Below are positions 32,986-40,662 of a stretch of DNA of 40,662 nucleotides, in pieces. The notes under the pieces were generated by a model. It was given only the letters and a program-made list of their open reading frames with translations, searched no databases and was not told the DNA's origin. Positions within the stretch are counted from its first letter, which is position 1, and each line of letters begins with the position of its first letter. A program made the translations under genes and the position numbers. Location: contig NZ_LATD01000096.1 of assembly GCF_000981895.1 (NCBI RefSeq), forward strand, positions 1 through 40,662. The letters run 5' to 3'. Source of the stretch: Streptomyces odonnellii. GTDB lineage: Bacteria; Actinomycetota; Actinomycetes; Streptomycetales; Streptomycetaceae.

Positions 32986-33015
32986 AGACTACGGGCCCGC
33001 CCTCGGGAGGGTCAA
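32986..33015 (-). promoter_or_regulatory. Housekeeping promoter of the rplU-rpmA-obg operon
   Basis: On the minus strand, TTGACC (33010-33015) and TAGTCT (32986-32991) are separated by 18 bases, a very good match to the main Streptomyces sigma factor. It sits between the rne terminator and the rplU leader, which is where the operon promoter is needed. Confidence 0.75.
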
Positions 33016-33031
33016 ACCAGCCTCCTCGCAC

Positions 33032-33064
33032 CGGACGGGACGGCCGTATGGGCCGTCCCGTCCG
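33032..33064 (-). terminator. Terminator of rne
   Basis: A 14-bp perfect stem (33032-33045 with 33051-33064) and GTATG loop lie 57 bases after the rne stop. A smaller hairpin (33089-33108, 8-bp arms GTCCCGGA/TCCGGGAC) precedes it. Together they insulate rne from the rplU promoter. Confidence 0.85.
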
Positions 33065-33120
33065 ACGTCGAGCACACCTCCGTACGGCGTCCCGGACAGA
33101 TCCGGGACGCGTCCGGGGCC

Positions 33121-36100
33121 TCAGTCCTCCGTGGTGGCGCTGACGCCCGAGGGCGTCTGCTGCTCCGCCGCCGCGGTCTTCTTGGCCGCCGACTTCGCGG
33201 CCGTCTTCTTGACCGTCGTCTTCTTCGCCGCGGCCTTCTTGGCCGTCGTCTTCTTGGCGGCGGCCTTCTTCGTGGTGGCCTTCTTGGCGGCGGTCTTGCG
33301 TGCCGTCTTCTTGGCCGGTGCGGACGCCTCTTCCGGGGCGTCCTGGGCACCCGCGTCCTGAGGCTCCGCCACGGACGACGTCCCGGCGGCCTCGTCGGAC
33401 GTGCCGGCGACCTCGTCGGATCCCGCGGACGTGGCGCCCGACGCGGCCGAGGCCACCACCACGACCGCTCCGTCCTCCCCGCCCGACGGCGGTCCCGCCG
33501 GTGCGGTGACCTTGCGGGTCACCCGGCGCCGCGCCCGCGGCGGAGCCACGACCGGCGCCTCCTCGGCGACGGCCACGGGCGCCCCGGCCCCGGCCGCCTC
33601 GGCGGCCACCAGCTCGGACACCAGCTCAGGACCGGCCGGCGCGGGTACGGACTCGGGCGCGGGCAGCACCACCTCGGCCACCGCCGCCGCGTCCACGGCC
33701 TTCGGCGAACCGGCCGGAGCCGTCGCCTTGCGCGTGGCCCGGCGGCGCGTACGGGCCTTGGGGACCTCCGCCGCTTCCACCAGCGCCTCGGGCTCGGCCT
33801 CCGGTGCGGACAGAGCGGCCTCGACCTCGACAGGCGTCTCCGGCTCCACGGCCTTGGGCACGCCGGCCGGAGCGGTCGCCTTACGGGTGGCCCGGCGCCG
33901 CGAACGGCCCCGTACCGCCGCCTCCGCCTCGGCGACGCTGCTGTACAGCTCCTCGTCCGGAGCGAAGGCGGGCTCGGCCAGCGCGGCCGGAGCCGCCACC
34001 TCCGCCGCTACCTCGGCCTCGCTCTCCTGCTCGGTCCCGGTCTCCGCCACGATCTCCACGGGCTCGTGCTCATGGTCGTGCTCGTGGTCCGCACCGGCTC
34101 CGCCGCGACCGCGCTTCTTGGACCGCTTGCCGTTCCCGCCGCCACCGGCCGCCGTCGGCTGTTCCATGTGCACGATCACACCGCGGCCGTTGCAGTGGAC
34201 ACAGGTCTCGGAGAAGGACTCCAGCAGCCCCTGCCCGACCCGCTTCCGGGTCATCTGCACCAGGCCCAGCGAGGTGACCTCGGCGACCTGGTGCTTCGTA
34301 CGGTCACGGCCCAGGCACTCCAGCAGCCGCCGCAGCACCAGATCCCGATTGGACTCCAGCACCATGTCGATGAAGTCGATGACGACGATCCCGCCGAGGT
34401 CGCGCAGCCGGAGCTGGCGCACGATCTCCTCGGCCGCCTCCAGGTTGTTCCTGGTGACGGTCTCCTCGAGATTGCCGCCCTGCCCGGTGAACTTCCCGGT
34501 GTTGACGTCGACCACGACCATGGCCTCGGTCTTGTCGATCACCAGCGAGCCGCCGCTGGGCAGCCAGACCTTGCGGTCCAGCGCCTTCATGAGCTGCTCG
34601 TCGATCCGGTACGTCGCGAAGACGTCGACCTCGCTCGTCCAGCGCGACAGCCGGTCGGACAGGTCCGGCGCGACATGCGTGACATAGCCGTGGATGGTCC
34701 GCCACGCCTCGTCGCCGCTCACGATGACCTTCGTGAAGTCCTCGTTGAAGATGTCGCGGACGACCCGGACGGTCATGTCGGGCTCACCGTAGAGAAGGGT
34801 CGGCGCGTTGCCGCTCTTCGCCTTCTTCCTGATGTCCTCCCACTGCCCCTGGAGCCGTTCGACGTCGCGGCGCAGCTCGTCCTCGCTGGCGCCCTCGGCG
34901 GCCGTACGGACGATGACGCCCGCGTCCTCGGGGACGATCTTCTTGAGGATGGTCTTCAGCCGCGCCCGCTCGGTGTCGGGCAGCTTGCGGCTGATGCCGG
35001 TCATCGAGCCCTCGGGCACATAGACCAGATAGCGGCCGGGCAGCGACACCTGGCTGGTGAGCCGGGCGCCCTTGTGCCCGATGGGGTCCTTCGTCACCTG
35101 GACGAGTACGGACTGTCCGGACTTGAGGGCGCTCTCGATCCGACGCGGCCCGTTGGCCATGCCGAGCGCCTCGAAGTTGACCTCACCCGCGTACAGGACG
35201 GCGTTGCGCCCCTTGCCGATGTCGACGAAGGCGGCCTCCATGGACGGCAGTACGTTCTGGACCTTGCCCAGATACACATTGCCGACGTAGCTGGTGGCCT
35301 GCTCCTTGTTGACGTAGTGCTCGACGAGCACATTGTCTTCGAGGACGCCGATCTGGGTCCGCTCACCGCTCTGGCGGACGACCATCACACGCTCGACGGC
35401 CTCGCGGCGCGCGAGGAACTCCGCCTCCGTGATGATCGGCACCCTGCGGCGGCCCTGCTCGCGCCCCTCGCGGCGGCGCTGCTTCTTGGCCTCCAGCCGG
35501 GTCGAGCCCTTGATGGACTGGACTTCGTCACCGCCGGAGCCGGCCTCGGTGTCCTTGCCGCGCCGCTCGCGCGGCTCGCGGACCTTGACGACCGTACGCT
35601 CCGGGTCGTCGCCGCCCGTGTCGGCCTCGGCCGCGCCGTCACCGCTGCGGCGGCGACGCCGACGGCGGCGACGGCTGCTGGACGAACCGCCGCCCCCGGA
35701 CGACTCCGGTGCCGCGGCGCCCTCGTCCTCGTGCTCCTCGTCGTCGTTGTCGCTCTCGCGGTCCGTGTCCTCGGCGGCGGGCTCGTCCTGCTGCTCGTCC
35801 GTGGTCTCGTCGGCCTCGGCGGACTCGCCGCGGCGGCGGCGCCGGCCGCCCCTGCGGCGACGGCGCGAGGGACGGTCCTCGTACTCGTCGGAGTCGTCGC
35901 CTTCGGCGGACTGCTCCGCCTCGGCGCCGGACTCGTCCGGCTGCTCACTGAGCGTGTCCTCCACGGCCGGCGCGCTCTCGGCGGGCTCGGCGTGCTCGCC
36001 GCGGCGGCGGCGCCGACGGCGGCCGGACGGCTCCGGCGCGGCGGCCGGCTCGGGCGCCGAGGCGCTCTCGTGCACGGGGTCGTCGGCGTCGTCGGCGTAG

Positions 36101-37311
36101 CGGTCGTCGAAGTCGTCGACGGCCGGGTCGGTGTCGTACGTGTCGTCGTACGCGGGCCGGGCGGCGGCAGCGGCAGCCGCGGTCTCCGGCGTCTGGAACA
36201 TCGGCTCGGTGAAGACCGGCGCCTGGAAGACGGCGACGGCGGGCCGGACGGCACGGCGGCGCGTGCGTTCGGGCGCCTCGGCCTCCTGCACCGCCGCGAC
36301 GGCGGTCACCGGATCGGGCTCGGGGGCGGTCTCGGGCGCGATGACCCTGCGGCGCGTACGGCCACGGCCCGCGGCCTTCTCGGCGGCCCTGACCTGCTCC
36401 TCGTCGGCGCTGATCTGCGCAACCGTGTCCTGCGGCAGCCCCTCGCCCTGCTGGCTCGCGCTCACCTCGGCGCCCGGCGCACCTGCGGGCGCGGTGGCCC
36501 TGCGGGCGCGGCGGCGCGTACGGGTGACGGGCGCGGGCTCCTCGTTGACGGCCTCGGCGGCCTCGGCCTGCTCGGCGGCGGCCTCGGGAACGACGGTCCC
36601 GGCGGACTCGACAGCGGGCTCGGCGGCGGTGGGCTCGGTGACGGTGGCCTCGGGCGCGGTGGCCTTACGCGTGGCACGCCGCCTGGTACGGGCGGGGGGC
36701 GCCGGCTCGGCGGCGGGCTCCTCCGAGGCAGCGGCCTCAGCGGCCCCGGCCGGCTCAGCGGCCTCGGCGGTCACCTCGGGAGCCGCGCTCTTACGGGTCG
36801 CACGCCGCCGGGTACGCGGCGCGGCGGGCTCCGGCGCGGCGGGCTCCTCCTGTGCGGCAGCCTCAGCGGTCTCAGCCGGCTCGGTCGCGGCAGACGTCCC
36901 CGCACTCTCCGTGCTCTCCGTCGCGGTCACCTCGGGAGCCGGCGCCGTGACCTTGCGCGTCGCACGACGGCGCACCCGCGGCGGCGCGGGCTCCTCGACG
37001 ACGACGGCAGCGGCAGCCGCCTCGGTCTCTTCGGCGTCCTCGGTCTCAGCGGGTTCCACGGCCTCGGCCGCCTCAGCGGCCGGTATGGCCGGCACGACCG
37101 TCTCGGCCGCGGTCACGGCCTCCGCGGCCTCGGCCCCGGCCGGCGGCCCGGCGGGCCGGGACGCGGCGCGGCGCCTGCGGCGCGGCGGCAGCGTGTCGCT
37201 GGGGGTGTCGTTCTGAACCGGCTGTTCGCTCTGGTCGCTCTGCGCCGGCTGTTCGGTCTGTTCGTTGTCGGTGGTGTCCCCGGGCGTCCCGGGTTCGATG
37301 GGCTCAAGCAT
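33121..37311 (-). CDS. rne: RNase E/G family ribonuclease with very long repeat-rich extensions
   Basis: This endonuclease cleaves single-stranded RNA in mRNA decay and rRNA processing. In the 1396-residue chain the catalytic part lies at about 620-1060: S1 domain (SYVGNVYLGKVQNVLPSMEAAFVDIG type), active-site Asp residues in VVVDVNTG (~930) and VIDFIDM (~977), and the zinc-link CVHCNGRG (~1038). Unlike E. coli RNase E, a ~600-residue extension precedes the core and another ~330 residues follow. Both are Ala/Glu/Pro-rich and contain repeated Arg motifs (RRRATRK and variants), and the end is a Lys/Ala-rich histone-H1-like tail. These probably bind RNA and partner proteins of a degradosome. ATG 37311 has GGGAG upstream. 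Confidence 0.95.
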   Translation of the reverse strand: MLEPIEPGTPGDTTDNEQTEQPAQSDQSEQPVQNDTPSDTLPPRRRRRAASRPAGPPAGAEAAEAVTAAETVVPAIPAAEAAEAVEPAETEDAEETEAAAAAVVVEEPAPPRVRRRATRKVTAPAPEVTATESTESAGTSAATEPAETAEAAAQEEPAAPEPAAPRTRRRATRKSAAPEVTAEAAEPAGAAEAAASEEPAAEPAPPARTRRRATRKATAPEATVTEPTAAEPAVESAGTVVPEAAAEQAEAAEAVNEEPAPVTRTRRRARRATAPAGAPGAEVSASQQGEGLPQDTVAQISADEEQVRAAEKAAGRGRTRRRVIAPETAPEPDPVTAVAAVQEAEAPERTRRRAVRPAVAVFQAPVFTEPMFQTPETAAAAAAARPAYDDTYDTDPAVDDFDDRYADDADDPVHESASAPEPAAAPEPSGRRRRRRRGEHAEPAESAPAVEDTLSEQPDESGAEAEQSAEGDDSDEYEDRPSRRRRRGGRRRRRGESAEADETTDEQQDEPAAEDTDRESDNDDEEHEDEGAAAPESSGGGGSSSSRRRRRRRRRSGDGAAEADTGGDDPERTVVKVREPRERRGKDTEAGSGGDEVQSIKGSTRLEAKKQRRREGREQGRRRVPIITEAEFLARREAVERVMVVRQSGERTQIGVLEDNVLVEHYVNKEQATSYVGNVYLGKVQNVLPSMEAAFVDIGKGRNAVLYAGEVNFEALGMANGPRRIESALKSGQSVLVQVTKDPIGHKGARLTSQVSLPGRYLVYVPEGSMTGISRKLPDTERARLKTILKKIVPEDAGVIVRTAAEGASEDELRRDVERLQGQWEDIRKKAKSGNAPTLLYGEPDMTVRVVRDIFNEDFTKVIVSGDEAWRTIHGYVTHVAPDLSDRLSRWTSEVDVFATYRIDEQLMKALDRKVWLPSGGSLVIDKTEAMVVVDVNTGKFTGQGGNLEETVTRNNLEAAEEIVRQLRLRDLGGIVVIDFIDMVLESNRDLVLRRLLECLGRDRTKHQVAEVTSLGLVQMTRKRVGQGLLESFSETCVHCNGRGVIVHMEQPTAAGGGGNGKRSKKRGRGGAGADHEHDHEHEPVEIVAETGTEQESEAEVAAEVAAPAALAEPAFAPDEELYSSVAEAEAAVRGRSRRRATRKATAPAGVPKAVEPETPVEVEAALSAPEAEPEALVEAAEVPKARTRRRATRKATAPAGSPKAVDAAAVAEVVLPAPESVPAPAGPELVSELVAAEAAGAGAPVAVAEEAPVVAPPRARRRVTRKVTAPAGPPSGGEDGAVVVVASAASGATSAGSDEVAGTSDEAAGTSSVAEPQDAGAQDAPEEASAPAKKTARKTAAKKATTKKAAAKKTTAKKAAAKKTTVKKTAAKSAAKKTAAAEQQTPSGVSATTED

Positions 37312-37541
37312 GCGGGGGTTTCTCCCGTCACGCTCCCGGGCGCCGCGCCTGGTCCGGTCCGGCCGCGGCCCGCGCAGTGCGCGAATGCCGCCGTCCGGGG
37401 CGCGGGCGCCGCACGGGAGCTGTTATGTCTGGCTCGCCGGTTCCCTGCGCGCTGTACGCACGGCCTGGCGAAAGTCTTCTGGTCATCGCGCTGCCCGACC
37501 CAGGTGGCTCCCGAGTCCCAGGGCTGCGCTACAACGACCGC

Positions 37542-38366
37542 CTATGCGGAACCTGCACCTTCCGGCGCCTTCGCGGCGGCGAGTACGGCGGCCTCGGATG
37601 GGGCGGGCCGCACTGCCTCGCGGTCGGGCGCGAGCGGGTCGGTCACCGTGCCGGACTCCTCGTCGAAGAGCCCCTGCGCCAGCCTGGTCACCGCAGCGGG
37701 GACCGGCGGCGCCAGGTCGGCCACAGCTCGGAGACCGGACAGGACGTCGTCGGGTCGTACGGCGGGTGTTGCGTGCCGAACAACCAGGCGCAGTATCGCA
37801 CAGGGCGCGTCCCCCGGCCTATCGGCCTGTGGACAACCCGCCTCCAGTGCGATCACGGCGGACCGTGCGTCGAAGGTCCGCAGACCGCTCTTCGTACGGC
37901 GCTCCACCTCGACCGACCCGGCTGCGAGGAACGCCGCCACGGCCCGCTCGGCCGCCTCGGGCTCGACCCCGTCCAGCCGCAGCTCCCACACGGAAGCGGT
38001 CAGCCGGTCGGCGAGCCCCGACGTACGGGCCTCGACGGCGTCGATGATGTCGAGCCCGGCCGGCAGCGACTCGTCCAGCAGCTCGCGCAGCCTGTCCGGG
38101 TCACGGGCCTCCGCCAGGGCGATCTCCAGGAACTCGGCCTCGCTGCCGGTGCCGGTGGGTGCGGCATTGGCGTACGACACCTTCGGATGCGGGGTGAACC
38201 CCGCCGAGTACGCCATGGGTACGTCGGCGCGGCGCAATGCCCGCTCGAAAGCGCGCTGGAAGTCACGGTGGCTGGTGAACCGGAGGCGGCCTCGCTTGGT
38301 GTAGCGCAGTCGGATGCGCTGCACCGCCGGTGCGGGCGGCGGACCTTCGGGCTGTCGCTTGCCCAG
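37542..38366 (-). CDS. Radical-SAM-associated protein (TIGR03936/DUF2344 type), probable CTG start
   Basis: The protein matches the family encoded beside or fused to the B12-type radical SAM protein: QRIRLRYTKRGRLRFTSHRDF at its start, SAGFTPHPKVSYANAAPTGTGSEAE, then LPAGLDIIDAVE. GTG 38324 gives 260 residues. CTG 38366 has an ideal GAGGAG eight bases upstream and yields MGKRQPEGPPPAPAVQRIRL, an N-terminus I recall from Streptomyces relatives, so I place the start there (274 residues). It follows the radical SAM gene in the same direction. The pair probably modifies tRNA or ribosomal RNA, but this is not established. Confidence 0.88.
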   Translation of the reverse strand: MGKRQPEGPPPAPAVQRIRLRYTKRGRLRFTSHRDFQRAFERALRRADVPMAYSAGFTPHPKVSYANAAPTGTGSEAEFLEIALAEARDPDRLRELLDESLPAGLDIIDAVEARTSGLADRLTASVWELRLDGVEPEAAERAVAAFLAAGSVEVERRTKSGLRTFDARSAVIALEAGCPQADRPGDAPCAILRLVVRHATPAVRPDDVLSGLRAVADLAPPVPAAVTRLAQGLFDEESGTVTDPLAPDREAVRPAPSEAAVLAAAKAPEGAGSA

Positions 38367-38519
38367 TGCTTCTTCTCCTCGGTGCGGGCGGTACGCGGTG
38401 ACGCGCCGCCCTCGGACATGGGGGCCATCCCCCAGGGGACGATCGTTGTACTACCCAGAGTACGCGCACGGGCCCCCAGGAGTTCCCCAGGCTCGTCCCC
38501 CCTGCCCGCCCCGTACTGA

Positions 38520-38590
38520 TGACGACCGACGGATGACGACTACGTGACGACCGTCAGCGTGACGACGGTCGGCTATGTGACGACCGTCGG

Positions 38591-38606
<16 letters not shown>
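38520..38606. repeat. Tandem repeat spanning the radical SAM stop codon
   Basis: TGACGACSGTC-type units begin at 38520, 38534, 38545, 38560, 38578 and 38596. The three rightmost are spaced 18 or 15 bases apart. On the minus strand the units keep the reading frame of the gene end, so LTVVK-stop is followed by PTVVT-stop and PTVVTLTVVT-stop. Confidence 0.85.
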
Positions 38607-40513
<1,907 letters not shown>

Positions 40514-40662
40514 CACAGATCTTTCGTGGACCGGGTGGGTGGACCGGGTGCGTTGACCAGCCGGCCGGACCGGGCGGACCGGCGGCGCTGGCCATCCAGC
40601 GTACCCCGGCACCACATCGGCCCCGACCCGTCGCCGAGCCCCGGCCCGGCCCCCCGCCGGGC

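Noticed and set aside
32476..38304. A 1942-codon open frame on the plus strand opposite rplU, rne and the DUF2344-type gene
   Set aside because: It is an antisense shadow caused by high GC and the Ala/Glu/Arg-rich repeats of rne. The translated product is low-complexity, and the minus-strand genes have clear family motifs.

Overview
The window is chromosomal DNA from a Streptomyces or a very close actinomycete. It is very GC-rich, third codon positions are nearly all G or C, and GTG starts are common. The gene order rne-rplU-rpmA-obg ... proB-proA ... nadD-(LCP gene)-rsfS-histidine phosphatase is the arrangement I recall from the S. coelicolor chromosome (about SCO2577 to SCO2599). All functions below come from reading translated sequence. 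No database search was run.

Left part (1-6800): the tail of a proline-rich protein is translationally coupled to a NuoF-like/ferredoxin fusion. Next come a GT87 mannosyltransferase, two tiny zinc-ribbon proteins, and an MFS drug exporter divergent from an MmyB-type HTH regulator. This block is bracketed by two identical tRNA-Ala(GGC) genes 4.7 kb apart. Middle-left (6881-11294): a minus-strand run of a small membrane protein, nadD, an LCP-family (LytR-CpsA-Psr) wall protein, rsfS and a histidine phosphatase that seems to start at CTG. Next (11061-18032): a second small membrane protein, an M48 peptidase, two related single-pass membrane proteins, proA, a small conserved protein and proB.

Between proB and obg (18393-30365) sits a surface-glycopolymer locus. 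It encodes a GT2 transferase with a long C-terminal extension, an RmlC-like epimerase, a methyltransferase, RmlD, RmlB and a long-form RmlA (together a full dTDP-L-rhamnose set), a second GT2, a TagF-like polyol-phosphate transferase fused to a membrane domain, and a fused IspD/TarI-type cytidylyltransferase plus short-chain reductase that should make a CDP-polyol, most likely CDP-ribitol. The simplest reading is a wall polymer with a polyol-phosphate backbone and rhamnose-containing parts. The nearby LCP protein is the positional counterpart of what I recall as PdtA, a polymer-to-wall ligase, so it could attach the product to peptidoglycan.

Right part (30635-40513): obg, rpmA and rplU behind a clear housekeeping promoter; a giant RNase E/G with repeated arginine-rich motifs and a histone-H1-like tail; then the paired radical-SAM genes (DUF2344-type and B12-binding-type). 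The stop codon of the last gene lies in an 18-bp tandem repeat. I saw no insertion sequence, prophage, CRISPR array or rRNA.
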